In this document: positions 16,584 to 24,541 of the stretch, one piece after another
Numbering within the stretch: position 1 is the first letter of the stretch
Layout: every line of letters begins with the position of its first letter
NCBI RefSeq assembly: GCF_001245615.1
Contig: NZ_CWKH01000001.1
Coordinates: forward strand, 1,736,001 to 1,800,000
DNA: 64,000 nt
Direction: 5' to 3'
DNA from: Mycolicibacterium neworleansense
GTDB taxonomy: Bacteria; Actinomycetota; Actinomycetes; Mycobacteriales; Mycobacteriaceae
Translations under genes and position numbers: made by a program
The notes under the pieces: generated by a model
The model's input: the letters and a program-made list of their open reading frames with translations, nothing else
Databases searched by the model: none
Told to the model about the DNA's origin: nothing

Positions 16584-18986
16584 CTACTTGCCGAACCCGG
16601 CGTTGCGCAGCGCCTCGGCCATCGAGCCCATCGGCTGATTCGAGTCCCGACGACCGGAGTTGTTGCCGCGGTTCTGGTTTCGCCGATCCCCGCCGCGGCC
16701 CTGATTCGCGCCGCCGCGGCCTTGGTTGCCGCCGCCGTCCCGCCGGTTCTGGCCGCCCTGGCCGCCGCGTTCGGGGCGCTTGCCCTGTTGCGGGGTGTCG
16801 TTGAGCCGCAGGGTCAGCCCGATCCGCTGTCGTTCCACATCGACATCGACGACCTTCACCTTGACCACCTGCCCGGACTTCACCACCTCGTGCGGGTCGG
16901 AGATGAACCGGTCGGCCATCGCCGAGACATGCACCAGACCGTCCTGGTGCACACCCACGTCGACGAAGGCACCGAAGGCGGCCACGTTGGTCACCACACC
17001 CTCGAGCACCATGCCCACCTTGAGGTCGGCGACCTTCTCGACGCCGGCGGCAAAGGTGGCGGTGGAGAACGCCGGACGCGGGTCACGGCCGGGCTTTTCC
17101 AGTTCGGCCAGGATGTCGGTGACGGTGGGGACACCGAACCGCTCATCGGCGAAGTCGGTGGGCTTGAGGGACCGCAGCGTGCGCTCGTCACCGATCAGCT
17201 CGGCCAGCGTCACGCCGGAGCGGTCCAGGATGCGTCGGACCACCGGGTAGGACTCGGGGTGCACCCCGGACGCGTCCAGCGGGTCCTCCCCGTCACGGAT
17301 CCGCAGGAAGCCCGCGCACTGTTCGAAGGCCTTAGGGCCCAGCCGCGGAACATCCAGCAGGGCCTTGCGGCTGCGGAAGGCACCGGCGCTCTCGCGGTAC
17401 GCCACGATGGCCTCGGCCAGGGATTCGGTGACTCCCGACACTCGGGCCAGCAGCGGCACCGAGGCCGTGTTGAGGTCCACGCCCACCGCGTTCACGGCGT
17501 CTTCGACGACCGCGTCGAGGCTGCGCGCCAGCGAGCCCGGTGTCACGTCGTGCTGGTACTGCCCCACGCCGATCGACTTGGGATCGATCTTGACCAGCTC
17601 GGCCAGCGGGTCCTGCAGCCGGCGGGCGATCGATACCGCGCCACGCAACGTCACGTCGAGGTTCGGCATTTCTCGGGCCGCGTACTCGGAGGCGGAGTAC
17701 ACCGACGCGCCGGCCTCGCTGACCATGGCCTTTGCCGGCGCCTTGGCCCCGGCCGTGCGGATGTCGGCGATCAGCTCCGCGGCCAGCGCATCGGTCTCGC
17801 GTGAGGCAGTGCCGTTGCCGACGGCGATCAACTCGACGTTGTGCCGGGCGATCAGCGCCGCCAGGGTGGCCTTGGCCTGGTCCCACTGTTTCTGCGGCTG
17901 GTGCGGGAAGATCGCGCACGTGTCGACGACCTTGCCGGTGCCGTCGACGACGGCGACCTTGACCCCGGTGCGGAAACCCGGATCGAGGCCGAGGGTCGCC
18001 CGGGTGCCGGCCGGCGCGGCCAGCAGCAGGTCCTTGAGGTTGCGGGCGAACACCGCAACCGCCTCCTCCTCGGCGCGCTGACGCAGGCGGACCCGCGCGT
18101 CGACGGCGGCCGAGATCATCAGCTTGGCCCGCCAGGCCAGTCGCACGGTGGTGGCCAGCCACGGGGTGGCCGGCGCCTTGGAAGCCATGTCGATTCCGAG
18201 GGACTGGGCGATCATCGCCTGGTACTGCTCGTCCTCACCGCCGTCGAAGTTGAGCGACAACGCCTGTTCCTTCTCGCCGCGCAGCACCGCGAGCACGCGG
18301 TGCGACGGCATGTTCTCCAGCGGCTCGGAGAACTCGAAGTAATCCCGGAACTTCTGCGCGGCAGGGCTTTTCGCGGCTTCCTCAGACCACGGCGCGGTGC
18401 GCAGGGAGCCGTCGGCCCAGAACTTCTCACGGGTGGCGCCCACCAGCTCGGCATCCTCGGCGGCCCGCTCGATGATGATGTGCCGGGCGCCTTCCAGGGC
18501 CGCGGACGCCTCGGCGACGTCGTCGTTGAGGAACTCGGCCGCCACCTCGTCGGGAACCAGCGTCGGATCGGCCAGCAGGCGGTCGGCCAGCGGTTCCAGC
18601 CCGGCTTCCTTGGCGATCTGGGCCTTGGTGCGGCGCTTGGGCTTGTACGGCAGGTAGATGTCCTCGACCCGGGCCTTCGTCTCGGCCGCCATCAGGGCGG
18701 CCCTCAACTCATCGGTGAGCTTGCCCTGCTCCTCGATCGATGCCAGCACGGCCTCGCGACGCTGATCGAGCTCACGCAGGTAGCCCAGGCGTTCCTCCAG
18801 GGTGCGCAGCTGGCCGTCGTCGAGGCCGCCGGTGACCTCCTTGCGGTACCGGGCGATGAACGGGACGGTCGAGCCCTCGTCCAGTAGCGCCACCGTGGCG
18901 GCGACCTGCCCCTCGCCCACGGCGAGTTCCTCGGCCAGACGGGCGGTTACGGATTTGATGGTTCCGACGGTCACGCTCTGAGTCAC
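16584..18986 (-). CDS. tex: Tex, RNA-binding transcriptional accessory protein
   Basis: About 800 aa. Domain order matches Tex: helical N-terminus with FIARYRKE, the YqgF/RNase-H-like core (TLGLDPGFRTGVKVAVVD), helix-hairpin-helix motifs (VGVDLNTASVPLLARVSGV), and a C-terminal S1 domain (LKVGMVLEGVVTNVAAFGAF). After the S1 domain comes a disordered tail rich in Gly, Arg, Asn and Gln (about residues 740-785), probably strengthening nucleic-acid binding. Tex associates with RNA polymerase and ribonucleoprotein complexes. GTG 18986 is the preferred start; the frame stays open upstream only by running through the tRNA-Val gene. Confidence 0.92.
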   Translation of the reverse strand: MTQSVTVGTIKSVTARLAEELAVGEGQVAATVALLDEGSTVPFIARYRKEVTGGLDDGQLRTLEERLGYLRELDQRREAVLASIEEQGKLTDELRAALMAAETKARVEDIYLPYKPKRRTKAQIAKEAGLEPLADRLLADPTLVPDEVAAEFLNDDVAEASAALEGARHIIIERAAEDAELVGATREKFWADGSLRTAPWSEEAAKSPAAQKFRDYFEFSEPLENMPSHRVLAVLRGEKEQALSLNFDGGEDEQYQAMIAQSLGIDMASKAPATPWLATTVRLAWRAKLMISAAVDARVRLRQRAEEEAVAVFARNLKDLLLAAPAGTRATLGLDPGFRTGVKVAVVDGTGKVVDTCAIFPHQPQKQWDQAKATLAALIARHNVELIAVGNGTASRETDALAAELIADIRTAGAKAPAKAMVSEAGASVYSASEYAAREMPNLDVTLRGAVSIARRLQDPLAELVKIDPKSIGVGQYQHDVTPGSLARSLDAVVEDAVNAVGVDLNTASVPLLARVSGVTESLAEAIVAYRESAGAFRSRKALLDVPRLGPKAFEQCAGFLRIRDGEDPLDASGVHPESYPVVRRILDRSGVTLAELIGDERTLRSLKPTDFADERFGVPTVTDILAELEKPGRDPRPAFSTATFAAGVEKVADLKVGMVLEGVVTNVAAFGAFVDVGVHQDGLVHVSAMADRFISDPHEVVKSGQVVKVKVVDVDVERQRIGLTLRLNDTPQQGKRPERGGQGGQNRRDGGGNQGRGGANQGRGGDRRNQNRGNNSGRRDSNQPMGSMAEALRNAGFGK

Positions 18987-19090
18987 GTCGGAGGACCCTA
19001 CCGAATCGGGCGGACAACACCGGGGCACGGTGAAGTGTGTGTCCTGCCACGAAAAAACGGCCCCGGATAATCCGAAGCCGTTGGTGGTGA

Positions 19091-19165
19091 TGGTGGTCCC
19101 GGCTGGGTTCGAACCAGCGACCTTCCGCGTGTGAGGCGGACGCTCTCCCACTGAGCTACGAGACC
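19091..19165 (-). tRNA. tRNA-Val (CAC)
   Basis: Reading the minus strand gives a complete cloverleaf: acceptor GGTCTCG paired with CGGGACC, anticodon loop CTCACAC (anticodon CAC, valine), T-arm GGTTCGAACCC, and an encoded CCA end. Confidence 0.95.
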
Positions 19166-19283
19166 GTGGGAACGACGTCGAACACTAGCACGCATACCGG
19201 GCCAGACCCGAATCGGTATCCACCCGATCGACTTGTTTGATTTGCCAAATATGCACGCCGATGCGGGCGTATGGTCACCCGTC

Positions 19284-19787
19284 ATGGTTCACCTGCGGGT
19301 CCGCTTGCCGGCGGTCGGCGGCGCAGTTTTTGCTGCTTGTGTGCTGTTTTCGGGCTGCCACAGCGCCCCGGCCCCCATGACAGATCGGACTTCCGCCGTA
19401 ACGCCGAGTGTTCAGGGCGTCTCCAGGTTGGTGAACCGGCAGGTCAAGGAGCTGACCAGGTTCACCTCGCCGTCCGGCAACGTGGGGTGCTATCTCGACA
19501 CCTCTATGGCGCGCTGCGACATCGCCGAACGTAACTGGGCCCCGCCGCTGCGGCCGGCCAGTTGTGAGTTCGCTTACGGCCAAGGCATGACGCTGCGTCC
19601 CGGCCGGCCGGCGGAGTTCGTCTGCGCCGGCGACACGGCGCTGGGCGCGGGTGGCGAACTGGGCTACGGGGATTCGATCACCGCCGGCACCCTGCGCTGC
19701 GAAAGTGCCGACACCGGCATCACCTGCCGCGACACCAAGACCCGCCACGGATTCGCTCTCTCACGCGAGGCCTATCACCTGTTCTGA
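19284..19787 (+). CDS. Putative lipoprotein of unknown function
   Basis: 167 aa. A hydrophobic signal peptide ends in the lipobox-like LFSGC, so the mature protein is probably a cell-surface lipoprotein. Six cysteines follow the lipobox Cys (NVGCYL, ARCDIA, ASCEFA, FVCAG, LRCES, ITCRD), spaced to allow disulfides. The pattern SPSGNVGCYL...ARCDI is seen in secreted mycobacterial proteins of the DUF6636 type. ATG 19284 starts the signal peptide. No operon partner: it lies alone between two tRNA loci. Confidence 0.7.
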   Translation: MVHLRVRLPAVGGAVFAACVLFSGCHSAPAPMTDRTSAVTPSVQGVSRLVNRQVKELTRFTSPSGNVGCYLDTSMARCDIAERNWAPPLRPASCEFAYGQGMTLRPGRPAEFVCAGDTALGAGGELGYGDSITAGTLRCESADTGITCRDTKTRHGFALSREAYHLF

Positions 19788-19827
19788 AACACCGTTTTTG
19801 GCCAGTCTTTGCCCTCCCGTAATGGGG

Positions 19828-19970
19828 ATTTGTGTCTGCGCGCATCGGTGGACTAATGTTCTGCATCGCGACGGGCGACGATCTCGCTCGTGGCGCGCGG
19901 ATGTAGCGCAGTTGGTAGCGCATCACCTTGCCAAGGTGAGGGTCGCGGGTTCGAATCCCGTCATCCGCTC
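19828..19970 (+). repeat. Direct repeat copy 1 (tRNA-Gly plus promoter)
   Basis: 143 bases repeated at 26395-26537 with three mismatches, all in the part upstream of the tRNA. The repeat covers about 69 bases of 5' flank (including a TAATGT that may be the -10) and the whole tRNA-Gly gene. Copy 1 is probably the native one, because it is followed by tRNA-Cys and tRNA-Val. Confidence 0.9.
19897..19969 (+). tRNA. tRNA-Gly (GCC), copy 1
   Basis: A 73-base cloverleaf: acceptor GCGGATG with CATCCGC, anticodon loop containing GCC, and T-arm GGGTTCGAATCCC. CCA is not encoded. First of a Gly-Cys-Val tRNA cluster. Confidence 0.95.
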
Positions 19971-19999
19971 GAAGGTGCGATTGTGGCATCAACCCCAGC

Positions 20000-20073
20000 G
20001 GTGGAGTGGCCGAGTGGTGAGGCAACGGCCTGCAAAGCCGTGCACACGGGTTCGATTCCCGTCTCCACCTCCA
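20000..20073 (+). tRNA. tRNA-Cys (GCA)
   Basis: Acceptor GGTGGAG pairs with CTCCACC. The anticodon loop CTGCAAA gives GCA (cysteine). T-arm GGGTTCGATTCCC is present and CCA is encoded at 20071-20073. Confidence 0.95.
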
Positions 20074-20090
20074 AGAAAGAGTTTCAACCC

Positions 20091-20165
20091 GCGCGATTAG
20101 CTCAGCGGGAGAGCGCTTCCCTGACACGGAAGAGGTCACTGGTTCAATCCCAGTATCGCGCACCA
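20091..20165 (+). tRNA. tRNA-Val (GAC)
   Basis: Acceptor GCGCGAT pairs with ATCGCGC. The anticodon loop CTGACAC gives GAC (valine). T-arm TGGTTCAATCCCA is present and CCA is encoded at 20163-20165. Confidence 0.95.
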
Positions 20166-20280
20166 CAATCTTTGCAGGTCAAAGGCAGTTTTTAGTCCCG
20201 AATTCGGGCCGCATGACCTCAACATGACCTCGCGGTAGCAATCGGCAAGCTAGCAGCCCACCGTGAGAGGTAGCTAGCCA

Positions 20281-20718
20281 ATGCACCACACCCCCGCCAC
20301 CGCTGCAGCCGACCCCGCATGGGCCGATCCAGCTTGGCAACTCGACAGCACTACCCGCACATGCTGCGGCGGGATCGGCTCGCACACACGCGATTGCACC
20401 GCGCCCGAACACCTGGCAGCAATCCCGGTACCCGCCGACGCGCAGCACGTAGAGGACTGGATCGACTGGAACAACACCGGCGACTACGAGCGCCACATGC
20501 ACGGCACCCGCCGTGCCGTCGCCGGGGTAGAAATCCGCATCGCCGGTTTCCAGCAGGCCGACGGCATCATCAACCGGCACGCCACAGTTTGGGCGACCGA
20601 CACCTACCTCGACGCCACGGCATTGCGCCAGCTCGCCGCCGCCGCCCTCACCGCTGCCGACGAACTCGACGAGCTCGGCCCGATCGCCTACACGCTCACT
20701 GACCGGCTCGACTCGTAA
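20281..20718 (+). CDS. Hypothetical protein of mobile-element type
   Basis: 145 aa, not recognised. The N-terminus is rich in Ala, Pro and Thr with a CCGGIGSHTRDC cysteine cluster. The C-terminal half (DATALRQLAAAALTAADELDEL) resembles the end of small proteins often carried by mycobacterial prophages and integrated elements. It starts 115 bases after tRNA-Val and is followed by a strong terminator, so it is probably a single transcription unit. Function unknown. Confidence 0.6.
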   Translation: MHHTPATAAADPAWADPAWQLDSTTRTCCGGIGSHTRDCTAPEHLAAIPVPADAQHVEDWIDWNNTGDYERHMHGTRRAVAGVEIRIAGFQQADGIINRHATVWATDTYLDATALRQLAAAALTAADELDELGPIAYTLTDRLDS

Positions 20719-20725
20719 CGACGAG

Positions 20726-20755
20726 CGCCCCCGCACATTTCGACGTGCGGGGGCG
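20726..20755 (+). terminator. Rho-independent-type hairpin
   Basis: An 11-bp perfect stem (CGCCCCCGCAC with GTGCGGGGGCG), an 8-base loop and a following TTTCGTCGTT lie just after the stop of the 145-aa gene. Confidence 0.75.
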
Positions 20756-21582
20756 TTTCGTCGTTATCGCAGAGCCCGACGCAACCCAGCCTGCGCGTAG
20801 TAGCCCAGTCCCCCGCCTGCACCGAGGGCCGCACCCGTGACGACTGATCACCGACCGGCGTGCGCCACAGCTCAGCCACGCGCCCACCAGCGCGGGGCTA
20901 CTTGTCGCGGCCGAGAACGAATATGGGGCAAATGGTTTCGGGGTTGTTTGGGGAGGGGTTACACCAACCAGCACCCCGTAGGGGTTACATCGACCCGACC
21001 ACGACGGGCAGTGAACCACGAAGGTCTGTCAGCATCGTTCCAAGGCATGGCAGGGCTGGGCGGGCCCGCGCAGCTAAGGCGAGCACTGTCATCGCAATTC
21101 GCGCAGAACGCTATCCTGCGATTCATCGAATCGCCGAGAACCACTCTGATCGGACATCCCGCCACCGCCGCACTTACGGACAATCCGCCAGAACCAGACC
21201 CGTCCTAGCGCGAATGCCCGAATCAGGTCGTCTCGGCTACAACGACATCCGCAACATCCGCGGAGCCTGCGAGCACCCCGACATCCCCGACCCTGAAACG
21301 ACGGCTTCTTCGCAATCGAACCAGTATGTCGGCCGGGAACTTCCTGGTGGGCGGAGCGCCTACGAACAACCCGGCTAACACTGCAGTCGCACGAAGTTGC
21401 GGAGTCACTCTCATACGAGTTGCACACCGTTCCCTGCTACGTCGAAGCGCTGATCTCGCTCCTCCCGGTCAGCTGTGCCCTCTGGGCACCTATTGCGTTC
21501 CACCGACAATCCGCGCATAAGGAGGCTGCCGCCGGCGGGTAATTTAACCGTGTAGCTAACACTGCTTGCTGAGGGGGAAGCA
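20756..21582. other. 827-bp region without a recognisable gene
   Basis: Several overlapping open frames exist on both strands, but none has a good ribosome site, recognisable motifs or consistent codon usage. The stretch looks like degenerate accessory DNA. The last ~45 bases hold the probable promoter of the ESX cassette (GTAGCTAACACT), and GAGGGGG precedes its ATG. Confidence 0.5.
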
Positions 21583-21891
21583 ATGTCGCAATCGCTGAAA
21601 TTTGATCCGGCAGACCTGTTCATGTCGGCTGATCACCTCGATAGGCATGAGGCCGATCACACCCAGGGCCACCAGTCGGCAAACGCCGATATTGCGGCAG
21701 CAGGTTCGGGATGGGTCGGTTCATCAGGTGCTGCTCTGAAGGGCAAGCTGAGTCACCTTCAAACCGTCGCAGACCACATCAGTACCGAACTGACCCACCA
21801 CCGCGATGCATTCCGCCACATCGGCAAGCAGTACGACACCATCGACCAAGACTCAGCGGTCGATTTGCTCCGCATCCGCCAGAACCTCTGA
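21583..21891 (+). CDS. WXG100-like ESX partner protein
   Basis: 102 aa with the size and helix-turn-helix layout of WXG100 proteins: a helix, then SGWVGSSGAALKGKL with the W-x-G turn at residues 44-46, then a second helix. It lacks a Sec signal, as expected for type VII (ESX) substrates. The start has GAGGGGG ahead. Its stop overlaps the next ATG (TGATG), implying a co-translated heterodimer partner for the larger protein downstream. Charged His/Asp-rich segments (RHEADHTQGH) are unusual for canonical EsxA/EsxB. Confidence 0.8.
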   Translation: MSQSLKFDPADLFMSADHLDRHEADHTQGHQSANADIAAAGSGWVGSSGAALKGKLSHLQTVADHISTELTHHRDAFRHIGKQYDTIDQDSAVDLLRIRQNL

Positions 21892-23276
21892 TGTCACTGA
21901 CTCTTGCCGATGTCGAGCGGTGGAATTCTGGCGATGTCCGCGAAGTGTCGACAGCGCTGGACGCCACATCCACTTCGATGGATGGGGTCAAGGAAGGCCT
22001 CCGAGATCTCCCGATCCTGGGCACCTGGAGCGGCCAAGCCGCCGATGCCGCCAACGACAGCCTCGACAAACTCGGCGCCTACCTGTCGAGCCACGTCGCC
22101 GCGCGTCAAGAGGCGTCAAAGATCATCTCCAAGTCCGCCGATGAGATCGACGGCCTCAAATCGTTTCTGCAGAACGTGCAGGAAATGGCGCGCGGCAAGT
22201 TCGACATCAACCTCGAAACCGGCACCGTTACGCCGCTGACCGATGACGTCAACCAGGACGATCTCGACTACATCACCACCACACTGAAGCAGCTTCTAGC
22301 GTCTGCCGAAATGATCGACCGAGAACTGGCGCACGGCCTCAACCTGCTCGACGGCACGGACGAGCCAGGCAATCCGCCCACCGTCCCGATCAACCAGAAC
22401 GACGAGCGGTCGCGTAATCAGATCGAAGCGTTCAAGAGGGTCTACGGTCGTGAGCCGGTCACTGCAAACGATTGGCGGATGGCTGCTGGACTGGATCCCC
22501 ACAGCTACAACCCGAAGAACCATGGAAAACCTGCCAGGATCGTGGCTGGCAGGTTCACTCCGCAGCCAGGCAAAGGCGTGGTCCGCTCCAACTGGTTCAT
22601 CCCCGCGGCCGAGGTGCAGAATCTGCCAAAGGACTTGCAGGACCTAGCCGACCTACGGCTGCTTCCGAAGAATTTCGGGGATAACCGCGGCCCTAGCGCC
22701 ACCATCGATCCCGAGCACTCTCGGGTATCACTGTTCGTGGACTACGAGAACGGTATTGTCGCCGTCCGGCAGAACCCCACCACAACTGTCGACGGGGCAC
22801 GCGGCGGCGCCGACACCGCACCACCCCAGGTCCACGTCGTCGAAGCCCCTGACGGACGAATGACGATCGACTACAACACCTGGGATGCCTATGAGTTTTC
22901 GGGAGCCGTCGCGCTAGATATGACGGTCCACGGCCGGATCACGCTGGACCCGCTAGACAATGGCACAGTCAACCTCGGCGGTAACACAATGATCTACCCC
23001 AGCATGGAGACGTACCAGTATCGCGAAGGGATACCACCGGAGGTGCTGCAATGGACTCCCGCGAACTCGGGCAGTGACCTCGGCCCGGCAACCAGCCTGA
23101 TACGCGAGCATTGGATCGGCGACGCCTCACTCCCACCCGTGCGCCCCGGCATCCCGGACTGGCGGTGGCAACTAGAGAACGCTATTCCGTTCGCGCCGGA
23201 CCCGTTCACGCAGCACACCACGAAGCTCACTGATCCCTCAGAAGGCCTGATTCCCAAAGTAAGTGAGGGACGATGA
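21891..23276 (+). CDS. Probable ESX-secreted protein with WXG-like N-domain and unrecognised C-domain
   Basis: 461 aa. Residues 1-100 form a helical WXG-like domain (W-S-G at 46-48 in LGTWSGQAADAAND) typical of type VII substrates. About residues 100-180 are a helical linker. From about 190 to the end is a separate, beta-rich domain with no motif I recognise. No signal peptide. The layout, a WXG-like head on a variable C-terminal domain with a small membrane protein directly downstream, is that of polymorphic type VII toxins with immunity protein; the toxin role is inference. Overlaps both neighbours. Confidence 0.7.
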   Translation: MSLTLADVERWNSGDVREVSTALDATSTSMDGVKEGLRDLPILGTWSGQAADAANDSLDKLGAYLSSHVAARQEASKIISKSADEIDGLKSFLQNVQEMARGKFDINLETGTVTPLTDDVNQDDLDYITTTLKQLLASAEMIDRELAHGLNLLDGTDEPGNPPTVPINQNDERSRNQIEAFKRVYGREPVTANDWRMAAGLDPHSYNPKNHGKPARIVAGRFTPQPGKGVVRSNWFIPAAEVQNLPKDLQDLADLRLLPKNFGDNRGPSATIDPEHSRVSLFVDYENGIVAVRQNPTTTVDGARGGADTAPPQVHVVEAPDGRMTIDYNTWDAYEFSGAVALDMTVHGRITLDPLDNGTVNLGGNTMIYPSMETYQYREGIPPEVLQWTPANSGSDLGPATSLIREHWIGDASLPPVRPGIPDWRWQLENAIPFAPDPFTQHTTKLTDPSEGLIPKVSEGR

Positions 23277-23602
23277 TCACATTCTCCAAGCCGACCAAGC
23301 GACGTGTTCTTCGGTCGCTGGCGGCAGTGGTGCTAGCGAGTTGCGTACTGACTGGTATCGCGGTCTGCGTCGGGTTCATCGTCAACCACGAGGGCGAGCC
23401 GGTAGGGGGCGGTGAGTATGTGCGCCTGGCACTGCTTAGTCTGACGCTATGGGGACCGATGTACCTAGTCATCGCCTGGCCGCTTAGCGTTCCACTCATC
23501 GCCGGCATCACAGCCCTCGTCGCCTATACCCACGTACGCGACGACGACGCCACACGGTCTGGTGACCCGAAAGTCACCTTGCCAGAGGACGATCCCGAGT
23601 AG
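23273..23602 (+). CDS. Small membrane protein, candidate immunity protein
   Basis: 109 aa with two or three hydrophobic segments (about residues 14-36, 51-70 and 72-86) and an acidic C-terminal tail. Its ATG overlaps the stop of the ESX-type protein (ATGA), so it is translated with it. No family was recognised. A membrane immunity protein for the upstream effector is the simplest hypothesis. Confidence 0.6.
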   Translation: MITFSKPTKRRVLRSLAAVVLASCVLTGIAVCVGFIVNHEGEPVGGGEYVRLALLSLTLWGPMYLVIAWPLSVPLIAGITALVAYTHVRDDDATRSGDPKVTLPEDDPE

Positions 23603-24187
23603 CGGCCACTCCTCGGGAGCCTGAACGTGAAGAAGTTGACTAATCGCCGTCAGGCATGGACGTCAAAATCCTGACGAGTTCGGCGGTCGGCTTCGCCCAA
23701 TAAGGGCGCGCATCGTAGTTGTCCAGGAGGTTGGCGAGCCTGAGCGCAACTTGGAATAGCCACGGCACGTCTTCGATCACTGGCCCGACGAGTTCGGCTT
23801 GCAATGCCGCCTCAACCGGTCCGCAGTCGGGGTCATCAAGTATTGCTCCCCACGCTTCTCAGCCCGCACCCACCTCGCCCAAGGCGTCGTTTGCGGCCAC
23901 CACGAACGAGGCAGGCGTTCAGGCCGAAGATTCGGTCTCGGGTACGCACCGTCTCGAGACTCGTTCTGGCCAGACAGTAGGCATGTGCGCGCATGGTCGG
24001 CGCGTCCATCAGCGTGGGTGCTCACAGTGTGGAGCGACCACGCAGTCTGTCGCGACTACCACGTGTTCTGAATCCGTCGTATTCTGAACAACTTTGCTCG
24101 CGACACCAGGGGTTCCCATGACTTGCTCACACACCGTCGGCGTCCCACCCGGACATCAGCCGGGTGCACCGCCGACAGGAGCGTGCC
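23603..24187. other. 585-bp region, probable gene remnant on the minus strand
   Basis: No intact gene. On the minus strand, 23640-23858 is open and encodes a plausible soluble segment (PWLFQVALRLANLLDNYDAR, then a short Pro/Thr stretch and MPDGD). Upstream in the same frame, another plausible piece (SFVVAANDALGEV) is cut off by a TGA. This reads as a small gene decayed by stop mutations. Family unknown. Confidence 0.35.
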
Positions 24188-24475
24188 TTGAGCAAGACCG
24201 ACAAGACCAAGCCGTTCTGGGTCAAGTTGATGCACGGCGACCTCGCAACCGAGGAGCAGCACGACCACATTGACGGGAATTGCGACCTGCCTCCGATCGG
24301 AGATGCGACCGCATTCATCTACGGCACAACCCAATGCCGGCGCGCATTCGTCTACACCGGCATCCGCCCATGCTGTTGCAAGCTCTGCCAGGACTACGGA
24401 TGGGACATCCGCCCCGGAAAGCGTCAACGCATCGAATCAGGCCGCATGTGCCGCGACTGGCAGCGCAACTACTGA
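24188..24475 (+). CDS. Cys-rich small hypothetical protein
   Basis: 95 aa. It starts SKTDKTKPFWVKLMHG, as in a group of small mycobacterial proteins known to me only as hypotheticals. Seven cysteines (GNCDLPP, TTQCRR, PCCCKLC, GRMCRDW) and His residues suggest a zinc-binding fold. TTG 24188 is chosen because AGGAG lies six bases upstream; GTG at 24164 is an alternative. It stands alone between the gene remnant and the convergent kinase gene. Function unknown. Confidence 0.6.
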   Translation: MSKTDKTKPFWVKLMHGDLATEEQHDHIDGNCDLPPIGDATAFIYGTTQCRRAFVYTGIRPCCCKLCQDYGWDIRPGKRQRIESGRMCRDWQRNY

Positions 24476-24541
24476 CGTGGCGAACCGCGAAGAACAACAC
24501 ACGTATCGGTTGCGGTCTTCGCAGGTCTGTGAGGCGGCCAC

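Noticed and set aside
20166..20280. Attachment site at the 3' end of tRNA-Val
   Set aside because: Tempting because accessory DNA follows directly, but no second copy of the tRNA-Val 3' end and no integrase gene were found in the window.
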